Shown one piece after another: positions 46,041 through 58,098 of a stretch of 64,000 nt of DNA (position 1 is the stretch's first letter; each line of letters opens with the position of its first letter). The stretch is from Chiridota heheva (Eukaryota > Echinodermata > Holothuroidea > Apodida > Chiridotidae). The notes beneath the pieces were generated by a model. The model was given only the letters and a program-made list of their open reading frames with translations, was not told the DNA's origin and ran no database searches. The DNA lies in contig JAIGNY010003803.1 in assembly GCA_020152595.1 (NCBI GenBank), positions 793,501 through 857,500 on the forward strand, given 5' to 3'. The position numbers and the translations under genes were made by a program.

Positions 46041-46204
46041 CACAACTGTTGTATACATCAAAAACTGATGAAACTTTGATCGGTCATACTGTAACTCGTA
46101 AACTAAAAGTGCTTGTTTCAAAATTCAAAAACACCAATCTGCTCAGATTTCAATACTCTTTGAATCAATGTCTAAATTGACCTTTAATAAAATATAAACC
46201 TCAC

Positions 46205-46453
46205 CATCTTCTATTACAATAATGACAAATCTGCAGAATGCTCTATTTCCTCTGTCATCAGCAAAGGTATACACAACCCTGGTCCTACCAAGTCCAAAGA
46301 ATGACCCTGGGGTGTAGTTGGGTATGGGCGTGACCCCTGATGGGTCTTCTGCTTCAGGTTCAATCCATGAGACTGTGGTTCCAAAATCCCCAAATGGTGC
46401 AGAGACATTAATATCACTGGGGCAGAACGTCACAACAGGAGGTGTGGTATCCA
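46205..46453 (-). CDS. HYR-domain exon 6
   Basis: 249 bp, 83 codons; acceptor TTCACAG, donor GTGAGG, phase 1 both sides. 'DTTPPVVTFCPSDINV', 'VSWIEPEAEDPSGV', 'SFFGLGRTRVVYTFADD' and 'RAFCRFVIIV'. The usual G-A-G-N is D-R-G-N. The upstream intron is short before a LINE fragment. Confidence 0.9.
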
Positions 46454-46788
46454 CTGTGAAAAAGGAAAAATAGTTTTGACTGTATGAGTGATTGATTGAT
46501 TGATCATGATCAATTGATAAATAAAACATTTTTTTACAACAAATATCATATAGTGTCAGAGACGTTAATATATATCTACATAAAAAAAAATTAGCAAATG
46601 GTGCTATCTAGAAGAAGAAAAACTGAAAGGTGAAAACACTAAAAGTTGCAAGAGAAAAAGTATAAATGAGTGAATACACTTGAGCTCACAAGTAAAAAAG
46701 AATTTCATTTGTTTGATTTCAAGCATTTCTTAGTAAAATATCAAGGCACAAAAGCTTTAAAATTTAGCAAAACATAACACAACATGGG
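46454..46788. other. Intron sequence
   Basis: AT-rich; contains TGATTGATTGAT-type simple repeat near 46488. No other feature. Confidence 0.6.
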
Positions 46789-48010
46789 TTTGTTTGTTTG
46801 TTTGATGAGGGCTTAACGGCACCATGACAACGAAGGTCAAATTGTGCCTGAGAGGTCAGATCATGCTAGAGGGAGGAAGGAAAGGAAACAGGGGGAGAAT
46901 GAGAGATATTCATGAAGAAAAGGTCAGAAAGCTGTGATTGAGGAGGGAGGTGCATGGTTGAAACAAAAACAAAAGTAGAGAGGGGGTGGAAGAGGAGAAT
47001 TAAATATGGTTGTAGAGGGAAGCATAATGAAGGAAGGAGATATTTTTATCTGGAGGATTTTTCTGGAAGAACTCAGCAATTGAGTTGTGGGGAGCGTGGG
47101 AAACACTGGGAAGGTTGTACAGGAGGCAAGCAAGGAGAACGTGATGGATTGTGAGGGTGCAATGGCAATTGTTGCAGAGGGGTCGGGGGAGCCAATAAGG
47201 AGGTGGGAGTGAGTGAGGTGGGTGTGACCAATTCTAAGACGGGTAATATGAACGTTGTCGATACGAGAAAGGTTGTTGATGGTGGATTTGATCGGGATTG
47301 TGGGCTGGATAACATGGAGTTTGTTATCAATTTGGAAGTTCCATAAGGTTTGCCAGCGGTCCCAACAAGGAAAGCGATAAGCAGTTTGATGTCAGAGAGG
47401 GTTTTGGGAAAAGGGGCAGGGAGGAGGTTGAGGGCAAGCTTAGCTGCTGCATCAGCCCTGTCATTACCTGGGATGCCAACATGGCTGGGTATCCAGAAGA
47501 AAAGAATACTTTTCCTGCAGAGGGTGGGAGAAAGGAGTTTCCGGAGGAGAAGGTGGCATGTAAGGTTATCCCATTTAAGATTGAGTAAAGAGGTAAGAAC
47601 AGCCTTTGAGTCGGAGAAAATGGCAAAGTGGCTGAGTGGAGAATACCTAATAATGTTTGGGGCAAGGAGAATGGCCTTAGCCTTGGCTGAAAAGATAGAT
47701 GAGTAGTCGGGAAGTCTGCTACTGAGGATGATGTCTTGGATGACGGCAGCAGCAGCTGTCTTGTTGCCTTCCTTGGAGCCATCAGTATAGATGAAGGTGT
47801 AATTTGAGAGTTGGTCTTTGATTTGGTTGTGGAGATTGATGAAGAGGTTAGGGTGGGTTTGAGTTTTGTGATGAGTGGAGAACCTAGGTGGACAGAGAGA
47901 GGGGTGTGGCCCAAGGAGGAAAAGTGGGCCAGGAGAAGGTGCCGAGAGTGGCGGGGTTGATGCCGAGATGAAAGAGGTCTGATTTAATGCGTAAGCTGAA
48001 GGGAGGGATA
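46789..48010 (-). mobile_element. RNase H-type LINE copy N5, 5'-truncated
   Basis: (TTTG)n 3' tail at 46789, then 3' UTR and RNase H, ending abruptly at about 48010 in the RT-RNase H linker. Slightly more diverged from N4 than N3 is (for example GATGAGGGCTTAA rather than GATGAGGTCTTAA). RNase H peptides are present but frameshifted. Confidence 0.88.
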
Positions 48011-48626
48011 AGTATAAAACATCAGAGACTATGCAAGGCTTCTAAACACACCTGACTCTTGTGTTTTTCAGTGGCCCCCACTCATGGCACCCAAGTTAAC
48101 AAAACTGTCACATTACCCATTATGAGATGAAAAATCACAACTAGAACTTGCACAATCTCTTTCAAATTCCATGATTTATCCAGAGCCATAATTTCCAGGA
48201 CTTTCCAGTTTGCTAGTTTGGTGAAGTTTAACGGCACCACAACAACGACGGTCAAACTGTGCCCGAGATATTAGATTATGTCAGGGATAAAAAGCAAATG
48301 GAGAAGTCGGGTATTGCGCAATACAGGTAAGTATATATGATTGGATTAGAAATATCAAAAAAAGTATATGATTGGAGAAGGTTAGGATAAGATCAATTAG
48401 AAATAGGTAATAGTAGCAGGTATGGTGTAGCTTGGAGGCTTAGAAACAAAAATGGTTATATTCTAAGACTTTCCAGGAATTTAAGCAAATCAGCCAACAA
48501 CAATACCATGCATCCTCATTTATACTTAAGTGAAATTATTAGCCACCATTACATATTTACAAGGGAAATTTCAAAAGCTCTAAACTAAATTCCACGTTAA
48601 TAATACCATACATATATATTACTCAC
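48011..48626. other. Intron sequence with a LINE 3'-end relic
   Basis: A short match to the LINE 3' terminus ('TTTAACGGCACCAC', 'GTCAAACTGTGCC') at about 48225-48300, without the rest of the element. Otherwise no feature. Confidence 0.55.
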
Positions 48627-48875
48627 CCTCCTCGATGACGTTAACAATAAACCGGCAAATATCTTGATTACCAGCTCCGTCTGTAAACCGGTAGGTGACG
48701 GTGGTGGTGCCGACATTAAAAGTGCTGCCGGGCTCAATATTAGATACAACCATGACGCCCGAAGGGTCCTGTGCAGTGGGAGCCTCCCAAGTAACATCTG
48801 TCCTGGTTGTGCCAAATGGAGCAAAGACTTCTATGTTTTCAGGGCAGTTGAAAATAGTTGGTGGCATTACATCAT
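48627..48875 (-). CDS. HYR-domain exon 5
   Basis: 249 bp, 83 codons; acceptor TTTCCAG, donor GTGAGT, phase 1. 'DVMPPTIFNCPENIEV', 'VTWEAPTAQDPSGV', 'STFNVGTTTVTYRFTDGAG' and 'DICRFIVNVI'. The domain is fully conserved except for a charged E after the core Trp. Confidence 0.9.
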
Positions 48876-49289
48876 CTGGAAAGAAGACAGAAAGCAAAAA
48901 GTCTTGTTCACTTTTGCACAGAAATTTCTAGTCATGTGTGACTTGGGGTGCATAACATGGACATGAACTTTCAAGTTCTCAAACAACACCAAATGTAATA
49001 AAGATCAAGGTCCTTCAATAATTACAACATTACTTCACATTGAGGTAATTTCATAACTCAATAAACAAAGACCCTTTTGTGCACACAGTCCTAAATTGAT
49101 ATTGTTTGGAAGTTGAAAGGAAATCTGTTTCTTAAAATAAGTTTTGGTGTTTTTGATGAAATTAGGGCACCCGAACTGCATTCTAATTGGTTGTTTTTCA
49201 GTGTAAAGAGTTATGGTTGCTTTAGGTTTAATAGGACTTGTACATGTTTAAATAATATAAATTATAATTCAGAGAATCCAGAAAAACAT
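48876..49289. other. Intron sequence before the DIRS element
   Basis: No feature seen. The DIRS-like sequence begins near 49290. Confidence 0.55.
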
Positions 49290-49371
49290 GAATTTTCCAT
49301 AATACCTCCACTAACCCTCACTTAAAATTCCACCGAAGCCTGAACGAGAGAGGGGAGGCGAGCCGGGATGC

Positions 49372-49454
49372 ATGGAAGGTAAGTATAACTCTTGTCAATA
49401 CCCCCTCTATGCTTAGCAGGGTAAATTTACTTCTAGTTATACCTTACCTTCCAT
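49372..49454. repeat. Hairpin in DIRS terminal region
   Basis: ATGGAAGGTAAGTATAACT (49372-49390) pairs with AGTTATACCTTACCTTCCAT (49435-49454), with one bulge, around a 44-base loop. The same hairpin recurs at 63510-63592 in the second DIRS copy, so it belongs to the element. One arm contains a splice-donor-like GGTAAGTA. Confidence 0.8.
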
Positions 49455-50191
49455 GCTATAAATACGCAATCAGATTGCAACCGAGGATAGGAAGAGAGGG
49501 AGTTCAGGTCGCAGCACAATTTTCTTAAGGCTGGTACTAAAACTCGCACTAGTCTTATCCTGCTTAAAGGACAAAACCCCTTCTCCTCTTAAAGACGAAA
49601 GACCTCTGAATAGAAACTATCAAAAATAGTCCCCCACTGCTAGTTATAACAAGAAAACAGAAAGCACCCTGTTACAAATAACCAAGGCAAGACATCTACA
49701 GATCGTAGGTTTAATAGTCACCCGCAAAAGCATGCGAACAGAATCTGAATAGTGTACAGAGTCAAACTGTAAACAACGCCCAATACGTCATGACGAAAAC
49801 TTACAAGGTTCGTCAGAGGACCAGGGCGGTTTAGTTAGGCATGAAGGGATCAAACCGTCTGCAAAGTTAAACTAAACAGAAGCTGCCAAAACCGTGGCAG
49901 AACCGTGTTAGTAAAACATAAACGAAATGAAAGGTGCCGAAGATCGGCAGATTCTGTTAGTAAAACAACAAAAGAACAATCGCCAAAACAATGGCAAAGC
50001 TTCCTTAGTAGGAATAAACTAATCAAAAAGAGCCTGAACAACGGCAAAGAATTTTGGTTAGTAAAAAGAAACTATTTAAACGTGCCAGAACAGCGAAATC
50101 CGTTAGCGAAGGACTCAGATGTTAAGAAAATTAACGGAAAAATCTTAACTGAACGAGAGGAAGTGAATAAATGAAAGCAAGAGTATTCACC

Positions 50192-50419
50192 TCAAGAAAG
50201 GGATGGTCTTCTTCTAAAAAGAACGGCTCTAATTGCAACCCCGTATTGATAGTCTGATATACCCTTCATATATGCGAAGACGAACGTGGCTGGTGTTTTC
50301 CATACCGCAGCACAAAGAATCTCGTTGAGGGAAACCCCACCAAAAAGCACAATTGATGTAGCTATGCCTCGCACCTGATGTGCCTTAACTGATTGTTCTG
50401 TGAATAACGCGGATTTATT
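50192..50419 (-). pseudogene. DIRS tyrosine recombinase, C-terminal catalytic part
   Basis: Frame reading 'VKAHQVRGIATSIVLF' (H-x-x-R box), 'LCAAVWKTPATF' (W/H position) and 'FAYMKGISDYQYG' with the presumed nucleophile Tyr. These are the second half of the tyrosine-recombinase active site. It is cut from the N-terminal half by LINE N6 at 50420. Confidence 0.75.
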
Positions 50420-51126
50420 GTTTGTTTGTTTGTTTGTTTGATGAGGTCTTAACGGCACCACGACAACGAAGGTCAAATTGTGCCTGAGAGGTCAGATCAT
50501 TTTAGTGGTAGTAAGGAAAGAGACCAGGGGGAGAATGAGAGAAATTCAAGAACAAAAGCCAGAAAGCTGTGATCGAGAGAGGAGGTGCATGGGTAAAACA
50601 AAAACAAAGTAGAGAGGGGGTGGAAGAGGAAAATTAAATATGGTTGTAGAGGGATGCATGCTGAAGGAAGGAGATTATTTTATCTGGAGGATTTTTCTGG
50701 AAGAACTCAGCAATTGAGTTGTGGGGAGCGTGGGAAACACTGGGAAGGTTGTACAGGGGGCAAGCAAGGAGAACGTGATGGATTGTGAGGGTGCAATGGC
50801 AATTGTTGCAGAGGGGTCGGGGGAGCCAATAAGGAGGTGGGAGTGAGTGAGGTGGGTGTGACCAATTCTAAGACGGGTAATATGAACGTTGTCGATACGA
50901 GAAAGGTTGTTGATGGTGGATTTGATCGGGATTGTGGGCTGGATAACATGGAGTTTGTTATCAATTTGGAAGTTCCATAAGGTTTGCCAGCGGTCACGAA
51001 CAAGAGAAGCGATAAGCGGTTTGATGTCAGAGAGGGTTTTGGGAAAAGGGGAAGGGAGGAGGTTAAGGGCAAGCTTAGCGGCTGTATCAGCCCTGTCATT
51101 GCCAGGGATGCCAACATGGCTGGGTA
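50420..51126 (-). mobile_element. RNase H-type LINE copy N6 inserted in the DIRS recombinase
   Basis: 707-bp 5'-truncated LINE: (TTTG)n tail, 3' UTR and the end of RNase H, stopping at 51126. The DIRS sequence on each side rejoins in frame with nothing lost or clearly duplicated, so the target-site duplication is absent or at most a base or two. Confidence 0.88.
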
Positions 51127-51950
51127 CGTGATTGCCTGAACAATCCAACGTGAAATCGTGTCACGCGAGATGACACGATGCGGATTTTGTAAGGACACAA
51201 ATGAGGTGCAACGTTGTTCAGAAAAGATTGCGTACATTTAATATAGTGTTTGAGACATCGAACGGGGAACCAGGCCTTGTCCTCTGCTGTGTCAGAAAAC
51301 GTAGCGATTGACAGAAGGAATTTAGGTTCTGGTAAAAACTCTAATGTTTGGTTCTTGGCTAAGAAGGCTGGGTCGGGCACGAGTCAAATGCCCCCCGATT
51401 CAAAGCGAATATGGCCTTCTTTGAGCGAAAGCGTGTAAAACATGAACGTGCGTCTGGCAGAGGCCGCGGAGAGTAGAAATACCATTTTGATCGTCAGTTC
51501 CTTGAGTGGACATTCTGACAAAAGCTCAAACGGAGCCTGTGCTTATGTCTCGAGAACCACCTGCATGTCCCAAGGGGGAGCGTGGCTCCGAACTGAAGGT
51601 CTTTGTAAGAACATTCCTTTAATTAATCTTTCCAGAGGCTGTGCATCGGAGAGGGTCGAACCACCTGGAAAGCCTCAGTGGATAGCTGCTATGGCTGTCC
51701 TGAACACCTTGACTGTATTGATGGATTTATTCAGGTTAAACTGTACCAACAAAAATTCCGCTATGTCACCAAGAGGTGCTGTATGCAGAGAAACTGATCT
51801 ATCCTGGCACCAGTGTCGGAACATCCTGAGTCTGGAAGCATACATCCCCAAAGTGGAAGGCTACCGGCTTCGGGCTGCCATTTGGGCAGCTGCCTCCAAA
51901 AGAATCTGCGACACAAGGGATTCACGGATAGAGGCCACACAGTCAAATGG
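51127..51950 (-). pseudogene. DIRS tyrosine recombinase, core-binding and N-terminal catalytic part
   Basis: Several minus-strand frames together give a core-binding segment ('SINTVKVFRTAIAAIH'), the first catalytic Arg context ('ASARRTFMFYTLS'), 'PVRCLKHYIKCTQSF' and 'ISRDTISRWIVQAI'. Frameshifts near 51235 and 51400 separate them. The family pattern is that of DIRS recombinases, which insert circular DNA without target duplication. Confidence 0.7.
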
Positions 51951-52119
51951 TGTGCTCTTGGATTGTGGTGCAGTTTTCAGGAGCCCGGGATTGAGACTAA
52001 CTTGTCAGTGACCGGAAGCTCATACAGAAAACCTGCGATAAGATTGAGCAGCTGAGGAAGCCACAGTTAACCGGGCCAGTTGGGAGCTACCAGAAGAAAC
52101 ATGTGGCACTGATCGTACA

Positions 52120-52340
52120 TCACCTTGCCCAGTACTGTGCTCCCCACCCTGTCAAGGACGCATCAGTCACCACTGACACTGAAGGTCTGACGGGTGGAAA
52201 AGCGCTCCCTGTGACAGGTGAGAGTGAACGCACAACCAAATGTGGGGAACCACTACCTGTGTACAGGGGACGAGGACACTTGAGGTCCCTTCTGGATGGG
52301 ACGAAATGATCCAGTAGAAGAAATTGTAGATCCCGCACAT
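52120..52340 (-). pseudogene. DIRS RNase H segment
   Basis: The open frame includes 'VSVVTDASLTGWGAQYWAR', the T-D-A-S start of a DIRS-type RNase H. It follows RT directly, with a frame change at about 52300. Confidence 0.7.
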
Positions 52341-53128
52341 GGGACTACATCTACTAGGCTGGCTAGGTATCCTAAGAATACCAGCCACGATCTTGCCGGG
52401 AACGCTGGTTGAGAGAGGAGGATGTCGGCGCCCGCCCTCTTGGCTAGGATCCACTCCTCCGCCGGTCGTATATGACCTTGTGCAAAATCCAGGACTGCTC
52501 CCAGAAAGGTGGGAGTCTGAGAAGGAACTAGATTGGACTTGGCGAGGTTGATCATCGACCCTAAGTCCTGAGCCACTCTTATGACTACATTCGTGTGTTC
52601 TGCGATGGTGGCTGCATCTACTGCAACGATTAGCCAGTCAACTAGGTACATAAAGATTCTGATGCTTTGCTTTCGCAGGAAGGCCGCTTGAACTCTCGTA
52701 ATCCGGGTGAAAACCCTGGGGGCAGTCGATAGCCCTAAGGGTAACGCCCTGAATGTGTACATAACTCCCTCGAATTGGAATGACAGAAAACGCCCGTGTT
52801 CGACGAGCATTGGCACATGAAGATATGCGTCCGTGACGTCGACGGAGGTGGCCCACAGGCCCCTCTTCAACTGAGGGAGGATGGAGTGAAGAGTCAATAT
52901 CTTGAACTTCAATGGACGAATGAATCTGTTGTGTGGTCTCAGATTGATGATTGGGCGCCACTTGTTCCCCTTCTTGGGGGCCAGGAAAAACGTGGACATT
53001 ACGAGGTTCCTGGGAGGACTTGAGGTGGCGGTGATGGGGATCTTCGCGAGCAGCTCTCCGATCTCTGTCCTCAACAAGTCTTCATGGTCACTCAAATGAG
53101 GCATGGGAGTGCGGCGAAAGACCTCCAA
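52253..53128 (-). pseudogene. DIRS reverse transcriptase with altered active site
   Basis: A 291-codon frame. Motifs: 'TFFLAPKKGNKWRPIINL', 'SVDVTDAYLHVPM' (motif A with its Asp), 'FRALPLGLSTAPRVFTRI' and 'RIFMYLVDWLIV'. DIRS RTs normally have Y-L-D-D-W-L at the last motif. Here the first Asp is Val (codon GTT), which should abolish polymerase activity. The C-terminal 50 residues drift out of frame into RNase H. Confidence 0.85.
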
Positions 53129-53149
53129 GGGGCGGGGGAGTCGTGAGCT

Positions 53150-55300
53150 CTTGACGGTAACCCTGTTGAATGCTTCATAGCACCCATTTGTCTTGGTGAC
53201 TCTCTCCTATGCCTCTGGAAATTTCCCCAAACGCCCCCCCCCCTTCTCCACTGGACCACTCGTCAACGGGGGCATTGGGGGTGGGTCAAAAGCACTGCCC
53301 CTTGCCCTTCCCCCATGCTCGAAAGAAAAAGAAACCCACTGTGCATGCAGAGGGCAAGGAGTGTTGACCGCTCTCTGCCACATTCACTCTGCCAGTTCAC
53401 GAAGTGGACTTCTGGCGAGAGGAAGAATCTGTATAGGGCCTGTTACTGCATTACTGCGACAATGGGCCCGTCGCTGGGTAGGTGTACCACGGCCCCATAC
53501 AAAGGCAGAAGGACGGCGACATGCGGAAGGAGAAGAAAAGTCTTCGTCCTCGCTAACAGCTTCTTAAGTCTTCCGAAGATCATCCTGTCGGCCGGCTTGG
53601 CACGACAGGACATCTCAGAAGTGACCTGCAAACAGGTCCGGGCCTTCTCTTGGTAAGTGCTGAAGGTCCATCTGAGTGGCTTCAGAGAGTCCAAGGAGAG
53701 AGAGAACATTCTCGCGCCTCTCCATGACTACCGTTGTGGAGACTCGAGCGAGTTGGTCGACTGTCGCGTCAAACAAATCGAGAGTTCGGTTAACAAAGGT
53801 GCGGTCATTGTAAGGATGTCGGTTGGCAAATGTCTATGCAGAACCGAGTCTAACCCCTTTGTCATGCATACGGCGAGGGCTTGAAACAGCTGTTAGGGAA
53901 TCTTCTCTCTCCTGGATCGCAGGATCAAGAAATTTCTTGGTTCTGCCGGTGGAGCTGGACACCGCTTGTGGGCTGGCGAAGGAGTTGCCACACTCCTTCT
54001 GGGATTAAAGGGCTGCCTATGAGCACCTGATAGGCAGCTGGTTGGACACACGTGGCCTTGTCAACCTGTTTGTTTAGGTGGTCCAGTCCCTGTCCGGGGT
54101 ACTGGCCCAATGCTGAACCCTGGTCACCAGGGAGGCATCGATGGGGAAATGTCTAGCCGTTGGCTTAGTTTCCCTCGGGGCTGAGCTGAGCAGTCTACGC
54201 TGAGACTGTGGGCCATGCAGCCTCTCCGAGAGGTGCTTCTACAACATCCAGCTTAATTTCCCGTTCTAGGAAAGCAAGGAGCTGGGAAATCGCTCCCCTT
54301 GTAAAAAGGGGTCTACTAGGGGCGGGAAGAGGACCTCTTCCGGTATCCAGAAGAAAACGGGGGTCCTATCTAGTGCGGTCTCCATCATTGATGCGACACT
54401 GGGGAAGACTTGAACTGGAGCAGTGAAAGGAATCCCCCTTTCTGGGGGGTAATCCCGTGCCTTGGGGGTGTCCGGGTCTCCACTGGAGGGTCCAGATCAT
54501 CCCTCTTCGGAGGGATAGATGTCGAGGGCATCCTCCTTCGAGACCTCAGGGTCGGGTGGATGCCATGCTGCGGCAGTGGCAGCTGCCAGAGGGCAAGGTG
54601 CGGGAGGTGGTAGCCTCCGCTCCAGCGCCTGGGACACCAAAGTCTTAAGTGTCTGCTTCAGTGTTTCCTTGAAGGTGGGATCCTCAAGGGGATTTCGGGT
54701 GTCGCTTTCTTCGCCTCCGCCTGGGCTCTGGGGAGGAAGAGGAGGAAGAGGTGGACTGGTAACGCCAACTCCGTCCTCTCCTGTGTATACTATCCCGTTC
54801 CCTGTCCCTCCTCCAGGGCCTGCCTCGCTTAGGAAACATTACGGAGGGCGGAAGAGCCAGGTCCCGCCATAGCGTTTGGCACAAAAGGTGTATGCGTAAG
54901 TGTATGCCTACTCAGCTGCTGGGGCCCTTCGTCGAGTGCCATGCTGAGAGTGGGCGGCGGCCTAGCCTTTCGGGCGGGAGGGGGCAACGCCATATGCTTA
55001 AGTGGTGGCAGCGGCTGGGGGTAAGACGAAGACAGCCTGTCAGACCGCCGCTTCTTTGCTCTCTCGGCCGCTTTGCCGGTTGCGGTGGAGTCTGTGTTTC
55101 AATCACGCCGCTTGATCCTATTAGCTGCACAGAGTACACGGGTTGGACTTGCAGCATAATCTGCACGCGTAACACGCGAGATGGATGTCACCGGAGCGTA
55201 ACTAAAAGAAGCATTTACACGCTACGCATCACAGGACATCTTGAGTGCGTAATGCACCGACACTCGGGGACCTGTCCTCCATGTCCATGATACTGGTGAA
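53150..55300 (-). pseudogene. DIRS gag-like region
   Basis: No continuous frame. Minus-strand pieces include a basic Arg/Ser-rich stretch ('RRRRRKRHPKSP' near 54690) and a segment ending 'SLDSLKPLRWTF' near 53680. Position upstream of RT suggests the ORF1/gag protein. GC-rich compared with the host introns. Functional detail cannot be given. Confidence 0.5.
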
Positions 55301-57104
55301 ATATATTGCGGAACTGTAACGCTCAATGCGGAAAATCTTACTGAGGCAGTTCACACGGCCGTGGAACTGCGTAGCTAATGGTTACAGAAACAAGAAGAAA
55401 ATAGCTCTCCTGATGCTATACTTCTTGTGAAGATTGTCACTTATCACCTCAACAGGTAACTTAGTAGCGGTGTACGTTATCCCATTACAAAACTCTGGAG
55501 CCATATGGACCCATTCACCAGGGCCATATGGATCCGTAAACCCATAGGCCACAGAGCCATAGGGAGCTGTCTGATGGACCCGTGCGGAGCCGTCACGGAA
55601 CCGTACGGAGTGGGAACACGGGCCGTGGAGCCATACAAAGCCGATCACTAGAGCTGTGCGGACCCGTATGGACCTGTGATAGTAACAAAATGGCTCAACA
55701 ACGAGCTGTAAAATTACTTAAAAGTCACTTATTACCTCTTTGGGCGCCGCCTTTTTGTGGCCTTACCGGTCCCTACACAGAACCGTGGTCCACAGCGGTG
55801 TACAAAGGAGTTCCCCACTATCAAAACACGCCTCACCGGCTCCGTAGCGTCGGGAAGGGGGCGCTAGTGCTTTATTTTAAGTGATGTCTAGGACGCCACT
55901 TAGCTGATCAAAATAGACTCAAGTAACTTATGTCCGATAGACCGCACCCATGGCCCTGCCAACTCAACTCAATAGCGTTGAGTCAGAGGCCTCCAGGGGG
56001 TGAATCAGGTCAAAGTTAACAAAGTAAACTACTAACACAGCCCTCCACGGCTCAATAGCGTCGAATCGGTGGTCATGGCGTAAGCAGAAACTCTGAGACT
56101 CTAATGATTTATATCGCCTCTTGGCATTTTGAAAAAATAAAAAAAATATATATATATATATAAATAGAAAATATATATATACTTACACAGGCGAGACGGC
56201 AGGAGACGTCAAACATAGTGAGGCAAGCCACAGCAATTTAGTACATCAACAAATTTTATCAGAAAAATCACTATCTGAAATTTTTTTTAAACCCGGGAAA
56301 ATGCACCAAAAGTAAATTCTTTAAAATCGCAGGTGGTAGCGTGGAAAACACGAACCACTTAGTAACCTGGTATCTGTGGAGATAAAAAGAATAGATTAGA
56401 TCTCCTGAAAAGAGGACGCCAGGGAGACCCCTTCAAGGTCTTTCTAACACCACAAAATTCAAGCTTGAAAATTAAACTCTGTCTTAATTATATGCAAGAG
56501 AAACGAACACACGACATGTACTGGTAACGTTAAATAAAGTATAAGCTCTCTTGTACAACTGTAGCTCCTTGGAGCTGTATGAAGTCGACTCCTCAAATAC
56601 CCTGTGGTGACATCGACCCAATACGCATGCGCCAACATCGATAGAAATTGGCCTAATGCATATGAGAACCTATACTGAAGATATCCTAACATATTAATAC
56701 AATGCATAGTATAACGCTAGGCTCTCCTCGTGGAAGGGTGGGGCCGAGGGTAAAAAATACTTAAACCCCGGGCAAGAGGTCCACTAGACAGGCACACTGG
56801 GTGTTCTAGGGCCTGAAAACACCCGTCGCAAGCGTAGGACTCTCTCGAACTAGCCACCTGTTTTGTACGGATGTAGGTAAAAACACTCTATCCTAAGTGT
56901 AGGCCTAACAGGAAAGTCCTGTGAGTCGGACCAAAGAATTCCCGATCCCATGGCTACCTTGTCTTACCTCAGAAGACTTGAAAAGGCAAATAGAATAAGG
57001 CTGAACAGTGTAAAAACCTGACTGGTAGAAGCTGCAAGGGAGAAAATTGTTAAAAAAGGTTGAAAAAAAATGTAAAGAAAATTTGACCAGTCCCAGCGAT
57101 GTTG
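55301..57104. other. DIRS 5' region, non-coding
   Basis: No coding frame recognised. It contains a 'CCATATGGACC'/'CCATACAAAG'-like local repeat (55500-55680), an (AT)n tract at 56140-56165 and GC-richer sequence than the host. Treated as internal DIRS sequence up to the right inverted repeat. Confidence 0.45.
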
Positions 57105-57262
57105 TGATAACAACACACTGAAAAGAAGTGAGGGTTAGTAGAGGTTATATGAAGGTCAGAGTTGAGCTGATAACTACTTTTTTAAGGTCGGTTGGAAGTG
57201 CGTTAGAATCAGGTCATGTGACCAGATTGCATATTTATAGCATGAAAGGTCAGGTGTAACTA
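57105..57262. repeat. DIRS right terminal inverted repeat
   Basis: The reverse complement reads 'CATGCTATAAATATGCAATC', 'CATGACCTGATTCTAAC' and 'ACCTCTACTAACCCTCACTT', matching 63348-63470 of the second copy in the opposite orientation. It ends about 27 bp from the donor of HYR exon 4. Confidence 0.75.
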
Positions 57263-57288
57263 GAGGTAAATATCCAAATTCTACATAC

Positions 57289-57534
57289 CTGGTGAATCAA
57301 TCACTACATTAAAGGAGCACGTTGCAATATTTCCTGCATTGTCTGTAACCTCATACAAAATAGTTGTTGTACCCACAAAGAAGAATGACCCCGGTGAGAA
57401 GTTGACCTGGACAGTCAGCTCCTGCTGTGAGTTGTCAGTCACATCTGGGGGTATCCATGTAACCGCAACCCCTTCGGAGGCTTGTAGAGACACATCCTGT
57501 GGGCAGTTTGTTATGACTGGGGGTATTTCATCCG
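57289..57534 (-). CDS. HYR-domain exon 4
   Basis: 246 bp, 82 codons, the shortest of the series; acceptor TCTTAG, donor GTATGT, phase 1. 'DEIPPVITNCPQDVSL', 'VTWIPPDVTDNS', 'SFFFVGTTTILYEVTDNAG' and 'ATCSFNVVI'. The D-N-S pattern replaces D-P-S-G. It shares 'PPDVTD' with exon 3, suggesting these two are paralogous neighbours. Confidence 0.9.
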
Positions 57535-58098
57535 CTAAGAACAAAATGGAAAACAGAGGATGTTTATTTGCTCTTAAATGCTCATTTTCTATTTCTAAAT
57601 AATTAACAATGTGAATACATTATATTTGATCATGCTTTATTATTTGATGATTAAATCTTTGACAAAAATATGATGTGTCAAGACTCCTGAGAAAACCATC
57701 ATTGATCTTCGTTTGGTGTTTAGTGGAGAATGATACAAAGTTGTGTCCCACACAAAATGGGACATATCACTTCAAAGTCAAAGGTCAGAGATCAAGTAAT
57801 TGATTTTAAATGGTATATTTTACGTCATGTTTCCTGTAAAAACATTTGATCATTTTTCAAATTATGCACGGCAGAGGTAATAAGGTCAACAAGTCCATGG
57901 ATTGCCATTTTCTTTCTCTGTTGGTTTATTTCTTATTGCTGTTCTTATTATTTTTAGTTCTTGTTTGTCAGATGTTGTCCTTTTTCTTATTACTCATCAG
58001 TTGAAGTTGTTATTATCTTCCTAATTGTTCATTTTTCTATTCTTTTTGCTCATTATTTTTGTCTTACTTCTCAGAAAGTAAGTTACTTGTGTTCTTAA
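57535..58098. other. Intron sequence
   Basis: AT-rich; no feature seen before the TTAA at 58095-58098. Confidence 0.6.

Larger units (their letters stand above)
49290..57262 (-). mobile_element. DIRS-type tyrosine-recombinase retroelement, copy 1
   Basis: About 8 kb on the minus strand in the order gag-like region (about 55300-53150), RT (53128-52253), RNase H (52340-52120) and tyrosine recombinase (about 51950-50192). No integrase, protease or LTRs were seen. This order with a tyrosine recombinase defines DIRS elements. The right end (57105-57262) is an inverted copy of sequence found at the left of the second DIRS copy (63330-63470), matching terminal inverted repeats. The left end seems shortened. 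LINE N6 interrupts the recombinase. The element fills the intron between exons 4 and 5. Confidence 0.82.

Noticed and set aside
51442..52011. 189-codon plus-strand ORF with balanced composition
   Set aside because: It is the shadow of the DIRS tyrosine recombinase, which reads on the minus strand with recognisable motifs.
54519..54872. Gly/Arg-rich plus-strand ORF
   Set aside because: It lies in the GC-rich gag-like part of the DIRS element and has no domain. The minus strand is the element's sense.
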